A stretch of 64,000 nt of DNA from Amorphoplanes digitatis (GTDB lineage: Bacteria; Actinomycetota; Actinomycetes; Mycobacteriales; Micromonosporaceae): NCBI RefSeq assembly GCF_014205335.1, contig NZ_JACHNH010000001.1, positions 7,124,501 to 7,188,500 of the forward strand, read 5' to 3'. Positions 50,139 to 58,781 of this stretch are shown here, piece after piece (the stretch's first letter is position 1; each line of letters begins with the position of its first letter). The notes below the pieces were generated by a model, which made no database searches, was not told where the DNA came from, and was given only the letters and a program-made list of their open reading frames with translations. The translations under genes and the position numbers were made by a program.

Positions 50139-50254
50139 AGGCCCAGGATAGGCGCTCCGCGGCCGTCGGGCGATTGGTGGAAACCCCGCGTGCTGCTACC
50201 GTCGTTGGCTAGATAACCAATGAAATCGGGGCTGGAGCGAGAGGTCGTGGCGGC

Positions 50255-50614
50255 GTGATGCGGACGACGGTCCTGGTGAGCATCCTGATGATCTGCATCG
50301 GCGCGGCCGTCTTCCTTCGCCACCGGCCACGATGGACCCGATTCGCCATGGGCACACCGGACGACCTGGGCGGCAGCCCGGTGCCGGCGGCAGCCCCGGC
50401 GCCCGGCCCGCGACCGGCCTCCGCGGCGCGACCGGCGACGCGGGCCGAGCCGGCCGCCGCACCGGCCGCGCGGACCACCGCCGAGATCATCGAGACGCCG
50501 GCGGAGCAGCCGGCCCCGGCGCCCGCCCCGCCGGCGCTGCGGCGCGCCCGCGGTAACAACGGCTTCGGCCGGTTCGCCTCACCCGCCGGCCGGGCGCGCA
50601 CCAGCCGGGTCTGA
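50255..50614 (+). CDS. Short membrane-anchored Ala/Pro-rich protein
   Basis: The 119-aa product starts with GTG 50255 (ATG 50258 possible), preceded by GAGAGG. It has one N-terminal hydrophobic helix (TTVLVSILMICIGAAVFLRH) and an extracellular or cytosolic low-complexity Ala/Pro/Arg tail. An AT-rich dyad TTGG-N8-CCAA (50206-50221) upstream could be a promoter element. Its last 36 bp overlap the convergent DUF4386 gene. No function is inferred. Confidence 0.6.
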   Translation: MMRTTVLVSILMICIGAAVFLRHRPRWTRFAMGTPDDLGGSPVPAAAPAPGPRPASAARPATRAEPAAAPAARTTAEIIETPAEQPAPAPAPPALRRARGNNGFGRFASPAGRARTSRV

Positions 50615-51313
50615 CAGCCTGCCGAGGTCGCGGCCCCGGGCCGGATCCCCGTCCGGCGCACCGGCGCGCACGCCGCGCAGGAGCAGGTAACCGATCATCC
50701 AGAACTCGCCGACCGACGCGGGCAGCGCGAGGAGGTCGACGGCGGCACCCGCCTGCGGGATGAGGTACCCCACAAACGGGCTCAGCACGTAGCCGGCGCC
50801 GCCGCCGATGAGGATCCAGCCGAGCGCCCGGGGCATCCATCCCGAGCGGAGCACGCACCAGCCCATCGGCATGAGCCACAGCCCGAAGAACAGGCCACCG
50901 ACCGTCCACAGGTTGCCGCTGACCAGGTACAGCAGCTGGACGTTCGCGGCGGCGTCGCCGACCGGCTGCAACGCGACCTCGGTCGCGGTCGCCAGCAGGG
51001 CCGCGCTGGTCAGGACCACGACGGCGTTGACGAGGCCGAACGCGGCGATGCCGCCGGCGGCGACGGAGTCGACCGTGCGGAACAGGCGGAAGAACCAGAC
51101 GGCGGCCAGCGCCTGGGTCAGCACGACGAGCAGCTCGAGGACGATGCCGGCGCGCGCGAGCCCCTCGTGCTCGACCAGGTGGGCCAGGGTCGAACCGGCG
51201 TCGCCGGCCGCGAACAGCCGCGGGCGGATGAGCAGGAAACCCAGCCCGCCGGCGATGGCCAGGCCGAGATAGAGCAGGCCGGTCTGGCGGGCGAGGCGGA
51301 TCAGCGGTGGCAT
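50579..51313 (-). CDS. DUF4386 membrane protein
   Basis: ATG 51313 follows AAGGAG. The 244-aa protein starts MPPLIRLARQTGLLYLGLAI and has six membrane helices, with the family features LLYLGLAIAGGLGF and the MPMGWCVLRSGWMPRALGWI segment. DUF4386 proteins are small integral membrane proteins, often under a divergent TetR regulator. Here the TetR gene is divergent and its operators lie between them, so this gene is probably the repressed target. Confidence 0.85.
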   Translation of the reverse strand: MPPLIRLARQTGLLYLGLAIAGGLGFLLIRPRLFAAGDAGSTLAHLVEHEGLARAGIVLELLVVLTQALAAVWFFRLFRTVDSVAAGGIAAFGLVNAVVVLTSAALLATATEVALQPVGDAAANVQLLYLVSGNLWTVGGLFFGLWLMPMGWCVLRSGWMPRALGWILIGGGAGYVLSPFVGYLIPQAGAAVDLLALPASVGEFWMIGYLLLRGVRAGAPDGDPARGRDLGRLSDPAGARPAGG

Positions 51314-51349
51314 CTGGCACTCCTTCTTCCGGGTGCCCGAGGTCGGCCA

Positions 51350-51382
51350 CCTTACGTTGTAAGGTAACCATACGTTGTAAGG
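51350..51382. promoter_or_regulatory. Two tandem TetR operators in the DUF4386/TetR intergenic region
   Basis: CCTTACGTTGTAAGG (51350-51364) is a perfect palindrome with a GTT centre; CCATACGTTGTAAGG (51368-51382) repeats it with one mismatch. Centres are 18 bp apart, putting two dimers on neighbouring turns. They lie 24 bp before the TetR start and 37 bp before the DUF4386 start. Control of both genes is inferred. Confidence 0.8.
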
Positions 51383-51405
51383 TACGGGCAAGGGTCGGCA
51401 GAGAA

Positions 51406-52095
51406 ATGGGAGCGAAGTCCGTGCGGGAACCACTCAGCCGCGACCGCGCGCTGGCGGCGGCGGTAGCGCTGGCCGACGCGGAGGGGCTCCGGGCGCTGAC
51501 CATGCGCCGCCTCGCCGCCGACCTCGGCGTCGAGGCCATGTCGATCTACCACCACCTCCCCGGCAAGCAGGGGCTGCTCGACGGCCTCGCCGAGACCGTC
51601 GTCGACGAGATCGGCGCCGCGGTCGCCGCCGCCGAGTCGAGCGGGCCGGACCCGGACTGGCGGACGCGGCTGAGGCGGCGGTTCCTCGCGGCGCGGGAGG
51701 TCATGCTGCGTCATCCGTGGGCGCCCGGGCTCCTCGCCTCACGCCCAACCATCCCGTTCGGGGTCTACGGCTACTACGACGCGATCGTGGCCACGCTCGT
51801 CGGCGCCGGGTTCTCACACCGGATCGCGCACCGGGCGCTGCACGCGTTCGGCAGCCTGGCCCTCGGCTTCGCCCAGGAGGTCTTCAGCCCCGCGTCGGCG
51901 GGCGGGAGCATGGACGTCGACGCCGTGGAGGCGCAACTGCCGGCGATGGCCGAGGCGCTGCCGCACCTGACCGCGATGATGGCGGCCGAGGCGCACGCCG
52001 CCGCCGACCCCACGCTCGGCTGGTGCGACAGTCAGGTCGAGTTCGAGTTCACCGTCGACCTGCTCCTCGACGGCATCGAGCGCGCACGCGGCTGA
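51406..52095 (+). CDS. TetR-family regulator (TetR_C_1 type)
   Basis: The 229-aa protein has a TetR_N HTH at about 10-60 (SRDRALAAAVALADAEGLRA, then LTMRRLAADLGVEAMSIYHH, LPGKQGLLDGL) and a C-terminal TetR_C-like domain with YDAIVATLVGAGFSHRIAHR. ATG 51406 is used because the family start is short. Two near-identical palindromes upstream are its probable operators. It likely represses the DUF4386 gene and itself; the ligand is unknown. Confidence 0.93.
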   Translation: MGAKSVREPLSRDRALAAAVALADAEGLRALTMRRLAADLGVEAMSIYHHLPGKQGLLDGLAETVVDEIGAAVAAAESSGPDPDWRTRLRRRFLAAREVMLRHPWAPGLLASRPTIPFGVYGYYDAIVATLVGAGFSHRIAHRALHAFGSLALGFAQEVFSPASAGGSMDVDAVEAQLPAMAEALPHLTAMMAAEAHAAADPTLGWCDSQVEFEFTVDLLLDGIERARG

Positions 52096-52116
52096 GCCTC
52101 ACCGGCCGCCCGCGCC

Positions 52117-55100
52117 TCACCGGCCGTCCGCGCCGACGAGGATCGTGACCACGGCCCGCGCGATCTCGGTGGCCTGCGCCCGCGGGCCGAGGTGCACGGT
52201 GTACGGGTTGGTCGTGGCCAGCGGCGGCTTCTCGCCGGGCGCGTGCGCGGTCACCACGCGCAGGTTCGCCCGGCCCGGCAACGGATACTCCCGGGCGACG
52301 TGGTGCGTGGTGAGGACGGCGGTCGCCGCGAACCCCACGCTCTCGGCCGTGAGCAGGGCCGTCCGCAGCTGCGGCGGATCGAGCATGCGGCTGGTCCAGA
52401 GCGCCATCAGGTCGCTGTGCCGGCGCAACGGTACGACCCGGGCCGGGCGGTCGAGCGTGACGACGGCCGCCTCGCGCTGCCGCCCGAGCAGCCCTCCCGC
52501 CAGCCCGTGCGCGACGAGCCGCAGCGTGCTCTCCACCGGCCCGAAGGTCGGCGGCGAGGTGTCCAGCACGAGCACCATCGGCTCGAGGTGGAGCTCCGGC
52601 TCACCGTCGTGCAGCCGGTACAGCAGGTTGCCCCGCACCTCCAGCAGGTTCCGCAGCTCGGAAGGGAGCGCCAGCTGGGTGCGGAGCAGGCTGCGCGGCG
52701 TACCGCGGCGCCGCAGACCCACCGTGCCGGCGCTGGCGCGCGAGGAGGCGGCGTGCGACTCGATCTGGGTCTTGACCTGGCGGGGAATCTCGGTGATCGC
52801 GGTACGCACGCGCGGGTCGAGCAGCGGCAGGCAGGCCGCCTCGTGCCGGACCCGCAGCGGCAACAGCGGATCCGCCGCGACGGCGTCGGGCCCCAGCAGC
52901 GCCAGCAGGGCGAGGACCTGTTCGGTCACCTCGTCGGCGCCGGCCATGAGGGCTCCCATCGGCGGCACGACCGGCGCCGCGGCGTTCGGGGTCCTCCGCA
53001 TGGCGGCGAGAAGAGCGCGCCGAAGGTCCGGGACCGGTGCCTGCGGCGCGACGAACCCGGCGTCGAAGTTCGCGTTCTCCAGCAGCAGGGCGGCGAGGCC
53101 GACCCGCGCGGGCGGCGGCCACCGCAGGGATCGCAGGCGGTCCGCGCCCGGGTGTTCGGCGAGCGCGGCGAGTTGGTCCGCGGGTTCGCGCCCTCCGGTA
53201 AGGACGACCAGATCGGCCAGGAGCGACAGCGGCGCGTGGATGCCCGCGTTCGCCAGCCAGGGCAGCCCGTCCACCGCGGCCTGCACGGCCGCGAACGGCC
53301 GGCGGTCGCGGTGCCGGAATCCGGCCGGCCCGCCGAGCGCGACGTCGAGCGTCGATACCACGTAGTCCTGCCCGTGCGGGTAGACGATCCAGATCAGGCC
53401 GGTGTCGTCGGCGAGCAGCCCGATCGTCTCCGTCGAGACCCAGTTGCCGCTGGAGGCCCCGGGCAGCAGCAACAGCTGTTCACCGGTCACCACGTCCCAG
53501 ATGCCGACCTCCGGACCCTCGGCGGACCTCACGACCGCCGCGATAAGCCCGCCCCCGTCCGGCAGGGCGACGGCCGACAGCGATTCGACGCCGCGCCGGG
53601 CGGCGCCGGCGACACTCGTATCGATCTCGTGCAGGCGGACCCCGGTGCCGGCATCGACCACCATGATCGTGCCGCTCTCAGTGCCGGCCACGACGATCGC
53701 CGTCCCGTCCGACAGATCGCAGCTCACCACCGACCGGACGGAACCCTGGCTCATGATTCTGGTACGGCAGTCGCCGGTCGCGATGTCGCACAGCGTCAGG
53801 GATCCGTCGCCACCGCCCATCGACAGGATCGTCGTGCCGTCGCCCAGCCTGGTGAAGGCGAGGGAGTAGCCGACCTCGGGCTGCTCGGTGACCTGCGGCG
53901 GATACTCCTCCTCGGCGGGCAGCCAGGCGAGGCCGACGCTCTGCTGCACGTCCGGGCGAACGCCGTGTGTCGACCGGACACCGCCGACGGCGATGATCGA
54001 TCTGCCGTCCGGCATGGTCGTCGCGGCGGCCGCGATCGCGGACGACGTCTCGATCCGTTCGACGCAGGTGCCGGCCTCCGGATCCCAGATCCGTACGGTT
54101 CCGCCCTGCTCCGAGGCGATGACCCGCTCGGTGCCGCCGTCCAGCGCCGCCGACGACAGGTGCCAGACCAGGGCGCCGCCCTCCTGGAGGGTATGCACGG
54201 TCTCCTGGAGGGCGATGTCCCAGACGCGGATGACGCCCTCGTCGGCGACGGCGACCAGCGGGGGCGCGCCGGCCCTCCGCAGGAGGCGAGCCGGGCCCCT
54301 CGGCCCCGCGGCACCCAGCCTCGCCTGCTCGGCGCCGAGGGTGAGTCCGCGTGGCCCGTCGGCGAGCGCCCGCTCGCCGGTCAGTGTCCAGACGGAGACG
54401 TCACCCGTGCTCGTGCCGGCCGCCATGAACAGGCGGCCGTCGGGCGCGGTGAAGAGCAGCATCGACCACGGCGGGTCATCCACCGTGAGCAACTGCCGTA
54501 CCGGCTGGCCGCGCACCGGATCCCAGAGGCGCACACCGCGAGCCGACGAATCGGTGAGGAGCAGGACGATCGAACCGTCCGGTTGCAGCAGGAACGACGA
54601 CGCCTCGACCACACCGGCGTCATGCACGGTCGAGTAGAGCTGCGCCCCGGTGCCGACGTCCCACGCGATGAGCCGGCTGCCCATGCCGTCGCAGAAGACG
54701 AACGTGGTGCCGTCCGGCAGGGTGCCGAAACGCACCGTGTGGATCTCTGCGGAGTATCCCTCGAGCACGTGCACGCACGCGCCGGTCCGCAGGTCCCAGA
54801 CGCGCACGTTCGAGTCGTTGCTGCCGGTGGCCAGCAGGGCGGTGCCGTCGGGCAGCACGGTCACCGCGAGGCAGTACACCTTCTGGCGGTGACCCTCGAG
54901 CATGCGCAGGGTCTCGCCGGTGTGCGGGTCCCGGATCCGCGCGCCGTCCCGGTCCCCGGTGACAAGCAGCAGCTCGCCGTCCAGTTCGATGAAGGCGGCC
55001 GCGTCGGAGCAGCCGCCGGTGTCCTCCAGCACCTGAAGACACCGGGCCTCCACCGGATCCCAGACCCGGACCGTTCCGTCCTCGCTACAGGTGGCGAGGA

Positions 55101-55497
55101 GCACGCTCCCGTCGCGCAGGGCGTGCAGCGCCACGCCCCGCACGGTGTCCGTGTGGTCCGTGATGGTCTGCAGCAGCGCTCCGGTTATCGGATCGAACAC
55201 CTTCACCGTGCCGTCGTGCGAACCGGTCGCGAGCAGAAAGCCGCCGTCGTCGACCCTCGCGAGGGCGAGTCCCCGCACACCCTGGCGATCCTCACCGCTG
55301 CGGGTGGCCCCGCCCTCCGGGCGATTGCCCTTGCCCTGTAGCACGCTGAGCAGCCGCGGCTCGAGCTCCTCCGCCGCCGCGATCTCCGCACCCGCCTGCC
55401 GGGCCGGGGCGGGGCGGCCGACGGTCGCGGCGTGCCCGGACGCCCACGCGGCCAGCTCACCGTCCTGGTCGCCGCCGCCCGCGGCCGGGGCGCTCAC
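52117..55497 (-). CDS. WD40 beta-propeller-vWA fusion protein, ternary-system component
   Basis: GTG 55497 overlaps the previous stop (GTGA) and gives 1126 aa. Residues about 65-700 hold at least ten WD40/WD-like blades (GSHDGTVKVFDPITG, CSEDGTVRVWDPVEA, GSNDSNVRVWDLRTG, EGVIRVWDIALQE, GGTVRIWDPEAGT and more). The last about 180 residues look like a von Willebrand A domain (HLEPMVLVLDTSPPTFGPVE), but the metal site DTSPP lacks the D-x-S-x-S pattern. It is the last gene of the MoxR/AAA operon and would be the vWA/scaffold partner. In known ternary systems these are often separate proteins. Confidence 0.85.
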   Translation of the reverse strand: MSAPAAGGGDQDGELAAWASGHAATVGRPAPARQAGAEIAAAEELEPRLLSVLQGKGNRPEGGATRSGEDRQGVRGLALARVDDGGFLLATGSHDGTVKVFDPITGALLQTITDHTDTVRGVALHALRDGSVLLATCSEDGTVRVWDPVEARCLQVLEDTGGCSDAAAFIELDGELLLVTGDRDGARIRDPHTGETLRMLEGHRQKVYCLAVTVLPDGTALLATGSNDSNVRVWDLRTGACVHVLEGYSAEIHTVRFGTLPDGTTFVFCDGMGSRLIAWDVGTGAQLYSTVHDAGVVEASSFLLQPDGSIVLLLTDSSARGVRLWDPVRGQPVRQLLTVDDPPWSMLLFTAPDGRLFMAAGTSTGDVSVWTLTGERALADGPRGLTLGAEQARLGAAGPRGPARLLRRAGAPPLVAVADEGVIRVWDIALQETVHTLQEGGALVWHLSSAALDGGTERVIASEQGGTVRIWDPEAGTCVERIETSSAIAAAATTMPDGRSIIAVGGVRSTHGVRPDVQQSVGLAWLPAEEEYPPQVTEQPEVGYSLAFTRLGDGTTILSMGGGDGSLTLCDIATGDCRTRIMSQGSVRSVVSCDLSDGTAIVVAGTESGTIMVVDAGTGVRLHEIDTSVAGAARRGVESLSAVALPDGGGLIAAVVRSAEGPEVGIWDVVTGEQLLLLPGASSGNWVSTETIGLLADDTGLIWIVYPHGQDYVVSTLDVALGGPAGFRHRDRRPFAAVQAAVDGLPWLANAGIHAPLSLLADLVVLTGGREPADQLAALAEHPGADRLRSLRWPPPARVGLAALLLENANFDAGFVAPQAPVPDLRRALLAAMRRTPNAAAPVVPPMGALMAGADEVTEQVLALLALLGPDAVAADPLLPLRVRHEAACLPLLDPRVRTAITEIPRQVKTQIESHAASSRASAGTVGLRRRGTPRSLLRTQLALPSELRNLLEVRGNLLYRLHDGEPELHLEPMVLVLDTSPPTFGPVESTLRLVAHGLAGGLLGRQREAAVVTLDRPARVVPLRRHSDLMALWTSRMLDPPQLRTALLTAESVGFAATAVLTTHHVAREYPLPGRANLRVVTAHAPGEKPPLATTNPYTVHLGPRAQATEIARAVVTILVGADGR

Positions 55498-56180
55498 AGC
55501 GATCCGGCGATCACGACCGGCGGCAGGTCCCGGCTCCGGTAACGGAGCACGCGCCGCTCCCGGACGGTGGCGCGCACGCCGACGACGGCCTGTGGCACCG
55601 CACCGGCCGCGCCGCGCACGACGAGCACCAGCCGGTGGATGCCCGCGATCGGGTTCCGGGGCGTGTCCGTCAGCCGCCAGCTCGGGTCCGACCGCAGGAG
55701 TCCCCGTGCCTCGACGGCCAGCCGCGCGCTGGTCCTGGTGCCGGAGCGTTCCACCGAGCCGAGCGACAGCCCGACCGGTTCGAGGGTGAGCTCCGGTCCG
55801 AAGCGGAAGTTGGTCGTGACGCTCTCCTCCTCGGTGACCCGCTGCGGCAGCATCGACCAGGCCACCGGCTCCGGAGCGGCGCCGCCGGTCGCCGACAGCA
55901 GCAGGCTCAGCGTCGCCGACTCGAACTTCGGATCGCCGCGGTCGCAGATCAGCGACAGCGCGACGTGGGTGAGGTGGTACGTGTGGCGCCCGGCCTCGGC
56001 GGCGACGAAGGTCCGCAGGTCGCCCTCGACGTCCTCGGGCCGCACCGGAACGGCGAGCGGGCCGCCGATCCGGACCCGCTCGCCCAGGTCGGCGCCGCCG
56101 TGGTCGTCGTCGCCGCCGCGCACCACGGCCTCGTCGAGTCCCATCGGCACCGATCGCCATTCAAGTTCCGGGTGTTCCAT
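55494..56180 (-). CDS. Unknown beta-rich protein of the ternary operon (228 aa)
   Basis: ATG 56180 has GAGGAA at 5 nt. The product starts MEHPELEWRSVPMGLDEAVV and consists largely of short beta strands (HTYHLTHVALSLICDRGDPK, SLLLSATGGAAPEPVAWSML, RYRSRDLPPVVIAG). No catalytic motif or membrane segment is visible. Its stop overlaps the propeller-vWA start, so production in a fixed ratio is likely. I associate it with accessory proteins of MoxR/vWA ternary systems from context only. Confidence 0.78.
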   Translation of the reverse strand: MEHPELEWRSVPMGLDEAVVRGGDDDHGGADLGERVRIGGPLAVPVRPEDVEGDLRTFVAAEAGRHTYHLTHVALSLICDRGDPKFESATLSLLLSATGGAAPEPVAWSMLPQRVTEEESVTTNFRFGPELTLEPVGLSLGSVERSGTRTSARLAVEARGLLRSDPSWRLTDTPRNPIAGIHRLVLVVRGAAGAVPQAVVGVRATVRERRVLRYRSRDLPPVVIAGSL

Positions 56181-56220
56181 CTGGTTCCTCAGCAATCGAT
56201 GAGCGGTTGGGGTGGAGGTG

Positions 56221-57873
56221 TCACAGGCCCTGTTCGGCGGCGCGCTCGTAGAGCGTGCCGGCGCGGTACGGGTCGCCGCGGCGCCGGTGCAGCTCGGCGG
56301 CCGCGACCAGGTCGCCCGCGGCCTCGGCCACGAGCGCCTGGCGAAGGAGCTCGTCCGGGGTGTCGTGCCCGGCGTCGCGGGCGAGGCGCCGCCAGGGGCC
56401 GGCCGGCAGGCGCCGGACCGGTGGCTGCGGATCCAGGGCCGCGAGGGCCGCAACGGTGTCGCCGGGCAGCTGGGTCTCCATCGGCGGGCCCGACACGGCC
56501 CACAGCGACCAGACCGGGCGCCGCTCGCCGAGCCGGAACCGCAGACCGCGGTCCCCGAGCAGCACGATCGCGTGCTCCGGATCCGTTGCGAAGATCCGCC
56601 GGCGCGCCGCCGGGGGCAGCTCCGGGCTGAGCCGCCGGCCCCGGCCGATGTAGAGCAGGCCCGGCCCGATACAGGTCAGCGGCTGACCGACGGGGAAGGT
56701 CTCGAGCAGACCGCCCGGCGCCATCACGAGGTGCCAGGTGTCCCCGTAGACGATCTCCGCGAGGTCGGCGACCGGGTGGCCCTCCAGCAGCGCGGCCAGC
56801 CCGCCCAGCTCCGCGTCGGTCAGCAGCATCGCGTCGCTGCGCCGGTTGGCGGCCCGGTCGGCGACCACGCGCACGACGGGCGGGGCGGGCGCCTCGCCCG
56901 CGGCGGCCGGCGACCCCGAGTCGCGGAGCCGGTATCCGGGACCGGCCATCACCAGGTCCGCGGCGTCCTGCGGGCCGGCCAGCTCCATGAGGCGCCAGCA
57001 GCCGAACGCGGCGTCCGCCAGCACCCAGCTCCCGCCCTCCTCGACGAGCAGCGCCAGGTGCGCGTCCGGCATCGGCGAGGCCCGGCGGTGCTGTAGGAGG
57101 ACGTTGCGGTCCGGGCCGCCCTGCCGGGCGACCAGGGTCAACGGAAGCCGGCCGAACGCGTCCAGCAGCGTCGGCGAGATCACCCCGTCCGGCGCGGTGA
57201 GATCGACGCGGGCGACGGGGTGGCCGTCGGTGGGTACGCCGGCGTCCCCGAAGAGCGGCGCGAGCCGCACCGGCTGGAAGCTCACCTCCAGGCCGACGTC
57301 GAGGGCCCGCCGCATGGCGCCGGCCGCCACCCGGCCCGGCAGCAGGAGCGTCGCCGCCGTCCTGGGCACGCCGCGGATCGGGCGCAGGCCCGCCTCCCGC
57401 AGGAGCTCCAGGAGCGGAAGATCGGCGAGCGAATCCGGCTCGACCGTGTCGCGGCCGACGGTCGCGGGCAGCCGGCCGAACCCGCGGTCGCGGGTGAAAC
57501 GCCCGTCGACGAGGGCGTAGAGGACACCACCGGCGGCGTATACCGCCGACCGACCGTGGTCGGGCTCGACGGACATCGTGAGCCACCACTCGCCGGCCCG
57601 GGTGTGGGCGCGCAGGCAGTCGCCGCCGTAGACGCCGATGAGGTGGCCGGCGCACGCGAGCGCGGCGCCGGCGTCGGGAAATCCGGCGGCGAGCTCGGCC
57701 CAGGACGCGAACGGCGCCGCCGCGATCCGGTACGCCGGGGCGAAGGGTTCCACGGGAGCGACCGGGCCCGCCGCACCGGGCTCCGGGTCGTCGACCCGTT
57801 CGATGGCGAGCGCGGCGCGGCGCTCGGGCACCACCGGCCGGGTCTGGTGCTGGTCGCGGCGCCGGCCGGTCAC
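56221..57873 (-). CDS. Large unknown accessory protein of the ternary operon (550 aa)
   Basis: GTG 57873 overlaps the upstream stop (GTGA). The 550-aa product starts MTGRRRDQHQTRPVVPERRA and contains repeated beta/alpha units (FASWAELAAGFPDAGAALAC, EPDHGRSAVYAAGGVLYALV, TDAELGGLAALLEGHPVADL). The end (RQALVAEAAGDLVAAAELHR and YRAGTLYERAAEQGL) is TPR-like and resembles the protein at 57870. I do not recognise a family; it is likely an adaptor of the MoxR/AAA system. Confidence 0.78.
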   Translation of the reverse strand: MTGRRRDQHQTRPVVPERRAALAIERVDDPEPGAAGPVAPVEPFAPAYRIAAAPFASWAELAAGFPDAGAALACAGHLIGVYGGDCLRAHTRAGEWWLTMSVEPDHGRSAVYAAGGVLYALVDGRFTRDRGFGRLPATVGRDTVEPDSLADLPLLELLREAGLRPIRGVPRTAATLLLPGRVAAGAMRRALDVGLEVSFQPVRLAPLFGDAGVPTDGHPVARVDLTAPDGVISPTLLDAFGRLPLTLVARQGGPDRNVLLQHRRASPMPDAHLALLVEEGGSWVLADAAFGCWRLMELAGPQDAADLVMAGPGYRLRDSGSPAAAGEAPAPPVVRVVADRAANRRSDAMLLTDAELGGLAALLEGHPVADLAEIVYGDTWHLVMAPGGLLETFPVGQPLTCIGPGLLYIGRGRRLSPELPPAARRRIFATDPEHAIVLLGDRGLRFRLGERRPVWSLWAVSGPPMETQLPGDTVAALAALDPQPPVRRLPAGPWRRLARDAGHDTPDELLRQALVAEAAGDLVAAAELHRRRGDPYRAGTLYERAAEQGL

Positions 57874-58493
57874 GCCGGACGCTCCGCGGCGCGGGCCGGC
57901 GCGGCGACGGGATCCGGCGGCAGCACGACCGGGACGCCGAACTCGGCGGCGGACCAGGTGATCCAGCGCTGCCGGGCGCCCGACCGGCGCCCGCGCACCG
58001 CCGCGGCGTGCACCAGCGCCGCCTGGTCGAGCCGGCGCAGCCGGACGGCGATGATCGTCGACCAGTCCGGAATCCGGATGTCGTTGACCGGGTGACCGCC
58101 GGCCAGCGCCTCCTGGACGTCGGCGAGCAGGCGCAGGGTGGCCGGCTCGCGGATCCGCTCCTCGAGGTCGCAGCGGGCCTCGGCCAGGCGGTGCACCAGC
58201 GAGGCCGCGGACCAGGCCGGGCCGGATCCGGTGTCGGTGGGTTCCGGCGTACCGCCGCGGGCGAGGCAGGCGCGGGCGGCGGTCACGTCGCCGGCGGTGT
58301 GCACCAGCAGCCAGGCGGCCTGGCTCGGGTCGCCGGCCTGCTCGTACATCGGTGCGGCCGCGTGCACGTCGCCCGCCTGGACGTACAGCTCGGCGGCCAG
58401 CCGGAAGCGTCCGGCCCGGGCGTAACAACGGGCGGCGTCGCCGAGCGCACCGTTCTGTTGATAGCAGTCACCGGCCTTCTCCCAGAGGGTCAC
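57870..58493 (-). CDS. TPR-like accessory protein of the ternary operon (207 aa)
   Basis: GTG 58493 overlaps the previous stop. The first 90 residues are tetratricopeptide-like helices: WEKAGDCYQQNGALGDAARC, YARAGRFRLAAELYVQAGDV and HAAAPMYEQAGDPSQAAWLL. The rest is helical with IRIPDWSTIIAVRLRRLDQA. TPR units bind partner proteins, so it may bridge the ATPases and the propeller. Its 3' end overlaps the next gene. The family is otherwise unrecognised. Confidence 0.78.
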   Translation of the reverse strand: MTLWEKAGDCYQQNGALGDAARCYARAGRFRLAAELYVQAGDVHAAAPMYEQAGDPSQAAWLLVHTAGDVTAARACLARGGTPEPTDTGSGPAWSAASLVHRLAEARCDLEERIREPATLRLLADVQEALAGGHPVNDIRIPDWSTIIAVRLRRLDQAALVHAAAVRGRRSGARQRWITWSAAEFGVPVVLPPDPVAAPARAAERPA

Positions 58494-58762
58494 CGCGATC
58501 CACCCTCACGCAGCGGCGGCTGCCGGCTGGTGGTGGCCTCCTCGACGGCGGGCGGCTCCGGCGTCGCGGCCGGCTCGACGTCGGCCGGCAGCTCCTCGAC
58601 GATCCGGGCATGCGGGTCGACCAGCCGGGCGAGGCCGCGCGCCGCCCGCTCGTGCCGGGCATCGTGATCGGCCGACTTCGGGCCCTCGGGCACGTCGTCG
58701 ACCTGGAAGACCTCGACCTCGCCGGTCTCCACCCGGTACCGGAAAGTGATCCGCACCCGCAT
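58490..58762 (-). CDS. Small accessory protein of the ternary operon (90 aa)
   Basis: ATG 58762 is preceded by GAGGGGT; GTG 58771 is in frame but less well placed. The product starts MRVRITFRYRVETGEVEVFQ, a beta-hairpin-like start, followed by a helix (HDARHERAARGLARLVDPHA) and an acidic Pro/Glu/Thr-rich tail. It ends with a GTGA overlap to the TPR-like gene. I considered a ubiquitin-like fold, since JAB is present, but no diglycine end is found. The role is unknown. Confidence 0.72.
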   Translation of the reverse strand: MRVRITFRYRVETGEVEVFQVDDVPEGPKSADHDARHERAARGLARLVDPHARIVEELPADVEPAATPEPPAVEEATTSRQPPLREGGSR

Positions 58763-58781
58763 GGTCCCCACCCCTCAGGCC

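Noticed and set aside
52192..55341. 1049-aa plus-strand open frame
   Set aside because: Antisense to the propeller-vWA gene; composition is dominated by Arg/Gly/Asp and no domain appears.
55498..56160. N-terminal extension of the propeller-vWA gene to 56160
   Set aside because: That stretch overlaps the 228-aa gene in another frame and reads as Arg/Pro-rich shadow; the GTG at 55497 with a GTGA overlap is the better start.
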